This document shows, piece after piece, positions 55,269-63,004 of a DNA stretch of 64,000 nt. The translations under genes and the position numbers were made by a program. Location: NCBI GenBank assembly GCA_944412495.1, contig CALYBL010000017.1, forward strand, positions 23,441 to 87,440, given 5' to 3'. Every line of letters starts with the position of its first letter. The stretch's first letter is position 1. The notes below the pieces were generated by a model. That model was not told the DNA's origin, made no database searches, and saw nothing but the letters and a program-made list of their open reading frames with translations. The stretch comes from an uncultured Clostridia bacterium (lineage in GTDB: Bacteria; Bacillota; Clostridia; Oscillospirales; Acutalibacteraceae).

Positions 55269-55685
55269 CTACATAGTTACATCTGTTTCAACATATTTAT
55301 AAACGCCGCAATGATAACATGTACCATAATGATGTGCGTTTCCGCGTCGGCCCCATCTAGTTTTCGCGGCAAGTGTCTTTTCTAATTTTGAAGAATTCTT
55401 TGCCTCATGCACATTACTCCATGTTGTTTCTTCTCCATTGTCGGTATCATAAACAAGCCACATTTCAAGGCGCAAATCATTGTTGGTGGCCGGATGTGAT
55501 GTTGATGTTGTCCCTCTTATCTGTGAAGTAGGCCAAGCACCGCTTCCTCTTGTAACAACAAGCCGCCCAGAAATCCAATCGTCGCTTGCTTCTTGAGCCG
55601 CAGAGGCATATATAAATGCTCCGCAGGTTACTGCAATCATTACAGCCAAAAATACCGCAATTCTTTTGGCTAATCTTTTCCTCAT
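55269..55685 (-). CDS. Secreted His/Cys-containing peptide, possible bacteriocin-like product
   Basis: 138 residues from ATG 55685 (aaaggag lies 11 bases upstream; GTG 55694 overlaps that site). Signal peptide with cleavage predicted near residues 29-30 (IYASAA), then a mature part of about 108 residues rich in Thr, Ser, Trp and Asn, ending in NAHHYGTCYHCGVYKY, a Cys-x-x-Cys with three His. It is the last gene of an operon with an ABC ATPase and two FtsX permeases. Lactococcin 972-type operons have the same composition, but the mature sequence does not clearly match them. The function is unproven; alternatives are a signal sensed by the transporter or an adhesin-like factor. Confidence 0.6.
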   Translation of the reverse strand: MRKRLAKRIAVFLAVMIAVTCGAFIYASAAQEASDDWISGRLVVTRGSGAWPTSQIRGTTSTSHPATNNDLRLEMWLVYDTDNGEETTWSNVHEAKNSSKLEKTLAAKTRWGRRGNAHHYGTCYHCGVYKYVETDVTM

Positions 55686-55723
55686 TTTTAACACACTCCT
55701 TTACTTTTAACTTTATCGGCAAA

Positions 55724-56410
55724 TCAAATTACTTCACGAATTTGCCCGTCTTCGATATAAAATCGCCGGCTGCACATTTCTGCAACACTGTCGTCGTGAG
55801 TGACAATAATAACCGTTTTACCTGACTGTGCCATCTGAACCAGCATTTCAACTATTTGTCTGCCTGTAGCTTTATCGAGAGAACCGGTCGGTTCGTCTGC
55901 AAGTATAATTTCTGGGTCTGTAACAATAGCTCGTGCTATTGCTACCCTCTGCATTTCACCACCGGATAGTTTTTTAACTTTTTTATCATAAAGCTGGTCT
56001 ATCCCCGCTGATTTTGCTGCACTTAAAGCGAGTTTATCAGCCTTTCCTATGGATATATTGCCGAGCAACAACGGAAGAGCAATATTGTCGCTTACATACC
56101 TGTCGTTTAATAGGCCAAAATTTTGTAGGACAAAACCTATCTTTTTATTACGTATTTTGGCTATATGCTTATTATTTGAAAACTGTACTTTTTCACCATC
56201 AAGATAATATTCACCGCTTGTAAGTGAGTCCAGACATCCAATTATATTAAGCAGTGTAGATTTACCTGAGCCGGAAACTCCTTGAATTGCAATGCTTTCG
56301 CCTGATTTTGCTGCAAAATCTATACCTTTTAGCGCATAAACCGGCTTTTCACTGCCTATATTATAGGTTTTCGTTACGCTTTTAAGCTCTAATATGTTCA
56401 ATTCTCCCAC
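55724..56410 (-). CDS. ABC transporter ATPase of the MacB/LolD type
   Basis: 228 residues. Walker [10 protein letters not shown] (44-52), Q-loop VLQNFGLL, signature LSGGE (148-152), Walker B and D-loop ADEPTGSLD (171-179), and H-loop VTHDD. This is the MacB/LolD/FtsE-like subclass, which works with FtsX-type permeases in mechanotransmission or export of peptides. Start ATG 56410 overlaps the end of the first permease gene by 13 bp, and the stop is 38 bp before the secreted peptide gene. All four genes make one operon. Confidence 0.9.
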   Translation of the reverse strand: MGELNILELKSVTKTYNIGSEKPVYALKGIDFAAKSGESIAIQGVSGSGKSTLLNIIGCLDSLTSGEYYLDGEKVQFSNNKHIAKIRNKKIGFVLQNFGLLNDRYVSDNIALPLLLGNISIGKADKLALSAAKSAGIDQLYDKKVKKLSGGEMQRVAIARAIVTDPEIILADEPTGSLDKATGRQIVEMLVQMAQSGKTVIIVTHDDSVAEMCSRRFYIEDGQIREVI

Positions 56411-57699
56411 TCCTTTACACTGTCGGCCGGTTTCATCCTTTTAAGGCTTATTATGTACCACAGTGAAGATATCAGATATATCGCCGTAACTACACCAACT
56501 GCGGACACGAAATCCCATATACTTAATACGTTGCTCGGTAATGAGCGTAATAAGAAGAAGCTTAACAAACCCGACAGAACGGCCGGCACGGAAATTATCA
56601 GAACATTTCTGAGTATATCAGTTTTTATACACTCGCCCCAGGTTGCACCGCATATAAAATAAACAGCAAAGTCTTTTTTCTGAGATATTTGGTTCATGCC
56701 GTTTATTCCGCCTATTGCTGCTGCGGCTACAATAATAAGTATTATGAGATTAATTATCGGCTCTGCCGTCTGCTGTTTTAACATATAGATTGAATCATCT
56801 ATAACATTACCGAGTGGAGTAGCAAAGCCGGTTGGGCTGAGTTCGTTTATAACATTTTCCAGTGCCCCTTCTTGCTCAGAAACTTCTATTAAAACTGTAG
56901 GAGACATGTATGTATATCCATCTACCGGGAAAGGCGCATTATCATCATGTAATATAATCATTTCGCATGGAAATTCGTTGGTAACCAGCATATCTGCGGT
57001 AAAGAAACTGCCCCCGGCGCCTATCTCTGTATGATAATTGCTTTTATTAAGAAAGCCTGCTACCTGCACATTAACATCAGCATATGAAATCTTATATTCT
57101 TCACTCGAATATATTTCTGTCCACTGCAAACGAATAGTAAAGATATCTCCAATATCAAATGTATTAATAAATTTACTGTGAAGTATTGCTGGCACGCAGC
57201 CTTCATCAGCCTTATAGTCTTTAAGTTGCTCGCCTTTTTCCAGAGTTAGAGGGAACTTTTCGGCGATAAGTGGGTCATATGCCAATGCTCCGCCTGTGCT
57301 GTACATTTCAATTTGATCGGGATTGTCTGTGTTTGCTATGCCGTAAAATGTTTCCAAATTTTTATCTTCTACGCCATCTTTGAGAATAGAAATATGCAGG
57401 GTACCAGACCGCCCAATCCGACTTATATCTGTACTTGTCTTTGCATATTCCTCAACATTAGTAATAGCAGCTATTAACTCGTCTTGTGATTTATCCATGC
57501 TATTATATGTATAGTTTATAAGCCGGCTTGACTCAACTTTCTCCAGAGTATTTATCGGTATATTATAGTATCTTATTGTAGACAATACATATATTAAAAG
57601 TATTACTATAATGAATATTTCAATGCATGCGAGAAGATACCCAAAAGCATTTTTCTTAAATCTGAACATGGATATGAATAAAAGATTAGAAAATTTCAT
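56398..57699 (-). CDS. FtsX/MacB-type ABC permease, second of the pair
   Basis: 433 residues from ATG 57699, preceded by gaaggaggggc; the longer frame to 57813 lies in the upstream gene. One N-terminal membrane helix (about 17-40), a large extracellular domain of about 220 residues, and three C-terminal helices with an FtsX-like core (LIILIIVAAAAIGGINGMNQ, then FAVYFICGATWGECIKTDI). The stop of the previous gene and this start share ATGA, so translation is coupled. It likely forms a heterodimer with the other permease. Confidence 0.75.
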   Translation of the reverse strand: MKFSNLLFISMFRFKKNAFGYLLACIEIFIIVILLIYVLSTIRYYNIPINTLEKVESSRLINYTYNSMDKSQDELIAAITNVEEYAKTSTDISRIGRSGTLHISILKDGVEDKNLETFYGIANTDNPDQIEMYSTGGALAYDPLIAEKFPLTLEKGEQLKDYKADEGCVPAILHSKFINTFDIGDIFTIRLQWTEIYSSEEYKISYADVNVQVAGFLNKSNYHTEIGAGGSFFTADMLVTNEFPCEMIILHDDNAPFPVDGYTYMSPTVLIEVSEQEGALENVINELSPTGFATPLGNVIDDSIYMLKQQTAEPIINLIILIIVAAAAIGGINGMNQISQKKDFAVYFICGATWGECIKTDILRNVLIISVPAVLSGLLSFFLLRSLPSNVLSIWDFVSAVGVVTAIYLISSLWYIISLKRMKPADSVKEWEN

Positions 57700-58823
57700 C
57701 TCTGCCCCTCCTTCATCTCCACCGGTGACAGCTTGGCAGCTCTGATAATACTCGGAAGCGAAGCAAACAAGCTGATAATTAGGGCTGCCGCGTAAAGCAT
57801 AATAAGCTCCCACAATTTAGGCCCACGAAGTATTTCTGTGGGGTTGCTTAATTCAAATATGAGGTAAAATGCTCCTGTTCCAATAATAAAACCTACCGCC
57901 GTTATTATTACTATTTCGAGTATTAAATAGAGAGTAAAAGTTGAATTTTTAGCTCCACATATTTTATATACGGCATGTGTTTTGCGGCACTGTACCAGCC
58001 AAAAACGATAAAGAGAAAATATTGATACAAATGAAAAAATTATTATCAATATCGGTACGGTAAGCAATCTTAAAAAAGACATTAAAATATCAATGTTATT
58101 AGCACTTACACTTGGTGCAAAAAATTCAAGGTTTTCGTCAAGTTGTCTAAGGTCTGATTCCATTCCGGCGATCTGTGCTGCATCCGGTACCTGGTTTAAT
58201 GTAATGATAATAGCAGCCACGCTTTTTTCTGAAGATAGAAAACTATTAATTTCCATAAACACGCAGTTGGGATAATATGAGTCACTAATAGAACCTATTA
58301 CATTGTATTTTATGCCGTCTATTGAAAGGATATTTCCACCGTCAGGGACAATAATGCCATGACTAATTACTATATTATTTTGTGATATATCGTTCTCGTC
58401 AAACCATTTTCCGCTTTTCAAATTTGGGTTGTTTACCGTATATCTTCCTACTATTCCGAGAGAATTGGGCACCTCTATATTTTCATAGCTTTGGTGAAAA
58501 TTAAGCATACAACACAACAAGGCGTTATTGTCTAATAAATTAATCTCTTGTGCCTCTTGCTTTTTACTCTCAATAAACTGAATAAGATTTTCACTATTGA
58601 TATTTTGAGAAAATATTGCTTTTATTTCACGCGAGCCAGTATCAAATCGATAGGTGTTTTCTGTATCTGTAATAGTTGTACAATAGTAAAAACTAAGAGC
58701 AAATGATGAAACAGCTATACCTATAATTAATATCAGCAAAATATTTAGTTTGTTTTTGATGAATGAAATTAGGTCATAGCCAAGTAACTTTAATACTGCC
58801 ACAAAGCACACCCCTCTTTTCAT
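57696..58823 (-). CDS. FtsX/MacB-type ABC permease, first of the pair
   Basis: 375 residues if ATG 58823 is used, though that start has no good binding site. GTG 58802, just after agagggg, is an equally good or better start (368 residues). Architecture: N-terminal helix (about 20-48), extracellular domain of about 200 residues, then three helices with the FtsX pattern (VPILIIIFSFVSIFSLYRFW, HAVYKICGAKNSTFTLYLI). It heads the operon, so it is likely the first translated component of the exporter. Confidence 0.75.
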   Translation of the reverse strand: MKRGVCFVAVLKLLGYDLISFIKNKLNILLILIIGIAVSSFALSFYYCTTITDTENTYRFDTGSREIKAIFSQNINSENLIQFIESKKQEAQEINLLDNNALLCCMLNFHQSYENIEVPNSLGIVGRYTVNNPNLKSGKWFDENDISQNNIVISHGIIVPDGGNILSIDGIKYNVIGSISDSYYPNCVFMEINSFLSSEKSVAAIIITLNQVPDAAQIAGMESDLRQLDENLEFFAPSVSANNIDILMSFLRLLTVPILIIIFSFVSIFSLYRFWLVQCRKTHAVYKICGAKNSTFTLYLILEIVIITAVGFIIGTGAFYLIFELSNPTEILRGPKLWELIMLYAAALIISLFASLPSIIRAAKLSPVEMKEGQR

Positions 58824-59075
58824 ACTCGTTATCTATAAATTCAGAGATATCCAATTGAATTAATATAAAATTTATACTCTAAATTAAATAATCGAATAAG
58901 CATTATTTTTTTAATTTTTTGTTTTGCTTATGTGTGTTTTATTTACAATAATTATATAATAGTTCACTAAAATTTTCAATATATAAATAAAAATATATAA
59001 AAAACAATTTAAGTACATAAAATTTTATAATTTTAATTGTTTCGCCAATGTTCGACTAAAATTTTATAAAATGTT

Positions 59076-59120
59076 ATTATAATAGTATTTGTGATTATAA
59101 TTCACAAATACTATTATAAT
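59076..59120. repeat. 19-bp perfect inverted repeat with 7-nt loop
   Basis: attataatagtatttgtga (59076-59094) and its exact complement (59102-59120) around ttataat, followed by tttgctttt. A bidirectional terminator, an operator dimer site or an origin-like cruciform are all possible. Confidence 0.7.
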
Positions 59121-59147
59121 TTTGCTTTTAGTTAGGAGTTGGGGAAA

Positions 59148-59189
59148 ATGAATTTATTAATTAAATTATATATATTATTGTACATATGA
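59148..59189 (+). CDS. Possible 13-residue hydrophobic peptide
   Basis: ATG 59148 to TGA 59189, with aggag (59134-59138) nine bases upstream. The product MNLLIKLYILLYI is strongly hydrophobic with one Lys. It could be a leader peptide, a small membrane toxin or a signalling pheromone like those of other ICEs, or chance in AT-rich DNA. The only evidence is the well-placed binding site and its position just after a strong hairpin. Confidence 0.2.
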   Translation: MNLLIKLYILLYI

Positions 59190-59443
59190 TAGATAGATAA
59201 GAATTCTTTTTGGATTTATTATAAAGACTATTTTGAAGTTTTTCTTCATTTTTATTATCATAATGAAGAACTGATACAGCAATTAAATTATATTACTAAA
59301 GTCATATACGCCTTTGAACGATATTTCTTAGGCATATATGGCTTTTTATGTTTTATACGCCGATATCTCAATAATATATGCATTCGAGCCCCTCCTAATA
59401 TTTTATTTCACAAAAAGAACTTTAAAAAATTGGAGGGTGTTTT

Positions 59444-59836
59444 ATGTATAAAGCAAATGATAATTCAGAAATTAGTTCTCTGCAAAATCAATTTACAGCT
59501 TATCTTTCTAAATCTATAAAAAGGCGAAAAATTCAATATCTTATTAGCATGAATAAAATATACATATACGAAACTGATATAGACAATTATCAAAATTATC
59601 TATCAGTTCAGACGGATTACATACAACATATTAATGATAGTGATATGTTGGAAAGAGCGCTTATAATTATAAAAGAAAAAGAACGATACATTCTTTTAGC
59701 ACATGTAATTGAAGGAAAAACTTTTTCTGAAATCGCTATTGAACTGCACATGGGATATAAAGGGGTAGCTGCTGCTTATTACCGTGCGCTGAAGAAGTTA
59801 CGTAAAATAATAGGAGGGTATGAAAATGAATTTTAA
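59444..59836 (+). CDS. Sigma-70 region 4-like protein (Tn916 Orf7-like)
   Basis: 130 residues. A C-terminal helix-turn-helix of the sigma region 4 type (EKERYILLAHVIEGKTFSEI, then AIELHMGYKGVAAAYYRALKKLRK) follows a helical N-terminus. In Tn916-type elements Orf7 is of this kind and is followed by the HTH_16 protein Orf8; the same order is seen here. ggaggg precedes ATG 59444. Its C-terminus overlaps the next gene. It probably controls transfer or cargo genes of the ICE. Confidence 0.65.
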   Translation: MYKANDNSEISSLQNQFTAYLSKSIKRRKIQYLISMNKIYIYETDIDNYQNYLSVQTDYIQHINDSDMLERALIIIKEKERYILLAHVIEGKTFSEIAIELHMGYKGVAAAYYRALKKLRKIIGGYENEF

Positions 59837-60008
59837 AGAATTATTACTACAAGCTAAGGAAAGGAAGCCTTTTGCAATTGCAGAGATATTTAATATGTAT
59901 CAGCCGCTATTATTAAAAGAATCAATAATAGAAGGAAGCTTAGACAAAGATTTGTATCAAGAATTGTGTATAATATTTCTCCGTTGCATAGAACTATTTA
60001 GAGTATAA
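59826..60008 (+). CDS. HTH_16 small regulator (Tn916 Orf8-like)
   Basis: 60 residues from ATG 59826, seven bases after aggagg (59813-59818); the ATG at 59820 is too close to it. The pattern FKELLLQAKERKPFAIAEIF, then YQPLLLKE, and DLYQELCIIFLRCIELFRV is that of HTH_16 proteins that accompany sigma-like Orf7 in conjugative transposons. It overlaps the end of the previous gene by 11 bp, so the pair is coupled, and a 44-bp palindrome ends the unit. Confidence 0.6.
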   Translation: MNFKELLLQAKERKPFAIAEIFNMYQPLLLKESIIEGSLDKDLYQELCIIFLRCIELFRV

Positions 60009-60048
60009 GCATAAATTCATGAAAATAAGAATACCAAGTAAAGTAATT

Positions 60049-60092
60049 TAAAAGAGAGAACAGAGTTGATATCAACTCTGTTCTCTCTTTTA
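60049..60092. terminator. 44-bp perfect palindrome, bidirectional terminator
   Basis: Arms 60049-60070 and 60071-60092 are exact complements with no spacer (centre gat|atc), with A's and T's at the ends. Confidence 0.85.
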
Positions 60093-60208
60093 TTGCATCT
60101 AATATTTTAATTTTTAAATCCATAAAAATACAATTTTCTTCTGATTCCTTTACTTTATTTTATATAAATATTATAATGTAATTAAATTTTACGCTTGGAG
60201 TGAACTAA

Positions 60209-63004
60209 ATGCAATCCCCGTTCCACGCCTATTATACTGCCAGAACATTAGAGAACTACCAAGGGAAAAATAGTATTATACCAGCTTTGGCCTCATCGAA
60301 TATTGAGATATATCCATATCAGGTTGCAGCAGCAAATTTTGTTTTGCGTTCTGCTTATTTGCACGGCTGTATATTGGGAGATGAATGCTCTCTTGGTAAG
60401 ACATATGAAGCGCTATTGATTTCCACGCAGCTTTGGTACTATGGTAAAAAACGTCAATTATTAATTGTTCCTGTAAATATGATTGCACAATGGAAGCAAA
60501 AAATTGAAAATAGTTTTTCTATTCCTTATTTTATTCTCGATACCAAAGATATATTTGATAATTTAGTCAGTGATAATCCCTTTGCACAAGACGCGGTTGT
60601 AATAACATCTTATGACTTTGCGATGAAAAAATCAGATTATATAAAGAAGATAAACTGGGACATTGCTATATTTGACGAAGCGAATTGTCTCAACAAAGCA
60701 TATACTGGTGAAAATAGGACAGCAAATGTTTTAAAGGAAGCTACCAAAAACAGCTATAAATTATTGCTTACTCCAACGCCGATAGAAATGAGCATTATGG
60801 ACATATACGGCTTAATATATTTCATAGATGAAAATATATTGCCATATGAAGCAAATGAATTTTACAGATATTATTTTCGCCGCCCGGATCGTTACCACGA
60901 ACTTAGTAATTGGATATCCAAGTATTGTTTCCGCACACTTAAATCTCAGGTTTCTGGATATGCGAATTTTACAAATAGAATTCCTTTAACTTTAGGATGC
61001 GGCTTTACTAAAGAAGAGAAAGAATTATATGATGGAATAATGTCATATATTAAATCTCCGGAAAGCATATCATATCCAAATAAAAGTGATAGAGATATAT
61101 ATAATATGACATTGCAGTGGGGGCATATTTTATCGTCATCGACTCAAGCTATTGCGGTAACACTAAAGAACGCATTAAATAGACTAATCAATAACAAGCC
61201 TGATACAAAAGATTTGGCTGCAAATAAAATTTACAATAGCGAATTTAGACTACTAAATGAACTGTATAATATGGCTCAAAACATTAAAATAAGCACTAAA
61301 ATGGAAATCTTAGTTAAAATAATAAAAAAATGTTTTGCCCGGTTTCGGAAGCTTAAAGCTAATCAGAAAGCAATTATTTTTGTCGATAATCTAAATACAA
61401 TGTCTCAAATGTACGATTTGCTTACAGAAAAGGGATTTAAAGTACTTATATACAATAAATCCAATGTACGCGATTATTCCATTATGGAACGTTTCAGAAA
61501 TGAAAAAGAGATACAAATTTTGATATCAAATGATGAGATGGCAAAAGGGCTTGATATTGAATTTTGTCCGGCAGTTATAAATTATGATTTGCTTACTAAC
61601 TCGCCCGAAATTGAGCAGAGAATATGCCGCTGCCACAGACAAGGTCAGAAATCTGATGTAATTGTTATAAATCTATTTGAGAAAGAAAATTTTGCAGACA
61701 TAAGATATTTAGAACTTATTAATAAACGAACTTTGCAATTTGATTCTATATTTGGGATGTCAGATACCATACTTGGTAATTTTGATATGGATATCGATGA
61801 TGTTTTATCAAAATTAAGGCCAATAAATGATATAGAAACATATTTTCATGAAAATTTACAGGAAAACAAAAATGAAAACGAGGAAATTACCAAACAGGCT
61901 GAAAATATGCTATTTACCACCTTTACAAAAGATATATCTGATCAAGTAACACTTGTACCTCAATATATTGAAAATGAGATTGAGAAGCTTAATGAAGATT
62001 TGTGGAATGTAGCAAAGTGCTTCTTTGAGCAATATAACGAAGACGAAAAAGTATTTGAAATTGATGATGAACTAAAGACCATTAATCTAATTGATAAAGA
62101 TAATTCTCCGTTATTATTTACATATATGATAGACAGATTTCCGCAAAAGCCGAAGTTTCAAAAATATTATAGTATATCAAAATATGGCATAGGAAGTAAA
62201 TTCAAGCCGGTTCAAGGCCGTATAACCATAACAGGATTTTTAGCCAATGGCATCTTTAAAAATTTAAAATGTGAGGAATACGGTACGTTAACCGTCGATT
62301 CTGATATTGAAAAAAGCACCATAGGCCTTTATTGTATATCAATTGTGCCTAAGGACAGTATTATTCCTATTGATATAAATTATTATGTCTTTACGGGACA
62401 AACAGAATCCGGTAAAAATTTAAATAATGAAGAATGCAAAAAAATAATGTCACTTCCGGTGCTAAGCTATAAAGAAGAGTTTAAAATTGATGAAAATCAG
62501 AAGCGAATGGCCGAAAGTAATGGATTAAAATATAGGCCGACACGACATAGTTTTGAAGACAGAAGTATGTTTTCAAAACCAAAACCGCATCAAATTGATA
62601 ATTATGTACCTGTAGATGAATACATAAAAAAATATATAGAAGATTATGAAAGCGCTAATTCGGAAGAGATCGAACAGATTAAGCTTCAAATTACTAAAAA
62701 GAAAGAATATCTTGAACTTGAATTAAATGATATTAAAGCCCACGTTGATGAACTTAAATATGAAGTAGAGCATGCAAACGAAAGAGTTAAAAAAATGCGG
62801 GCAGAACGTCAGCTTAAATTAGCACAAAAGGAGCTTATGGAAAAAGAAGAGCATCTATTTTTGCATGCAGCAAAGCTTGATTTTGAATTAGAAAAGCAAA
62901 TACAAGAAATTACAAATAACAGTCAAATTACAGCAAAAGTTAAAAGGCATTATTTAATTGAAGTATATGGGAATCAGGAGGTCACACATGAGCGACAAAA
63001 TTGA
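60209..63004 (+). CDS. SNF2-type SF2 helicase with C-terminal coiled coil
   Basis: 931 residues. Helicase lobe 1 has motif I DECSLGKT (58-65; the usual GxGKT is changed to SLGKT), motif Ia IVPVNMIAQWKQKI, motif II DEAN (156-159) and LTPTPIEMSI as motif III. Lobe 2 has motif V SNDEMAKGLDIEFCPAVINYD and motif VI EQRICRCHRQGQKSDV. After a long middle domain, residues about 815-920 are a charged coiled coil. This is the SNF2/Rad54-like layout of defence-system translocases. It overlaps the following Mod gene by 17 bp, so the two are cotranslated. A role in DNA restriction or modification is inferred from this linkage. Confidence 0.8.
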   Translation: MQSPFHAYYTARTLENYQGKNSIIPALASSNIEIYPYQVAAANFVLRSAYLHGCILGDECSLGKTYEALLISTQLWYYGKKRQLLIVPVNMIAQWKQKIENSFSIPYFILDTKDIFDNLVSDNPFAQDAVVITSYDFAMKKSDYIKKINWDIAIFDEANCLNKAYTGENRTANVLKEATKNSYKLLLTPTPIEMSIMDIYGLIYFIDENILPYEANEFYRYYFRRPDRYHELSNWISKYCFRTLKSQVSGYANFTNRIPLTLGCGFTKEEKELYDGIMSYIKSPESISYPNKSDRDIYNMTLQWGHILSSSTQAIAVTLKNALNRLINNKPDTKDLAANKIYNSEFRLLNELYNMAQNIKISTKMEILVKIIKKCFARFRKLKANQKAIIFVDNLNTMSQMYDLLTEKGFKVLIYNKSNVRDYSIMERFRNEKEIQILISNDEMAKGLDIEFCPAVINYDLLTNSPEIEQRICRCHRQGQKSDVIVINLFEKENFADIRYLELINKRTLQFDSIFGMSDTILGNFDMDIDDVLSKLRPINDIETYFHENLQENKNENEEITKQAENMLFTTFTKDISDQVTLVPQYIENEIEKLNEDLWNVAKCFFEQYNEDEKVFEIDDELKTINLIDKDNSPLLFTYMIDRFPQKPKFQKYYSISKYGIGSKFKPVQGRITITGFLANGIFKNLKCEEYGTLTVDSDIEKSTIGLYCISIVPKDSIIPIDINYYVFTGQTESGKNLNNEECKKIMSLPVLSYKEEFKIDENQKRMAESNGLKYRPTRHSFEDRSMFSKPKPHQIDNYVPVDEYIKKYIEDYESANSEEIEQIKLQITKKKEYLELELNDIKAHVDELKYEVEHANERVKKMRAERQLKLAQKELMEKEEHLFLHAAKLDFELEKQIQEITNNSQITAKVKRHYLIEVYGNQEVTHERQN

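Larger units (their letters stand above)
58824..59443. other. 620-bp AT-rich divergent intergenic region
   Basis: Lies between the minus-strand ABC operon and the + strand regulator pair, so it must hold promoters in both directions. It contains a 19-bp perfect inverted repeat (59076-59120), a possible 13-codon frame (59148-59189), a ttcttcat/atgaagaa hairpin near 59239-59268, and gcctttgaacgatatttcttaggc-like dyads near 59310-59335. No promoter could be fixed because TATAAT-like sites are too many. Confidence 0.5.

Noticed and set aside
57699..57813. The longer start of the second permease (38 additional codons).
   Set aside because: The added residues lie within the preceding gene and have no hydrophobic or binding-site context; ATG 57699 has a strong site and a coupled ATGA.
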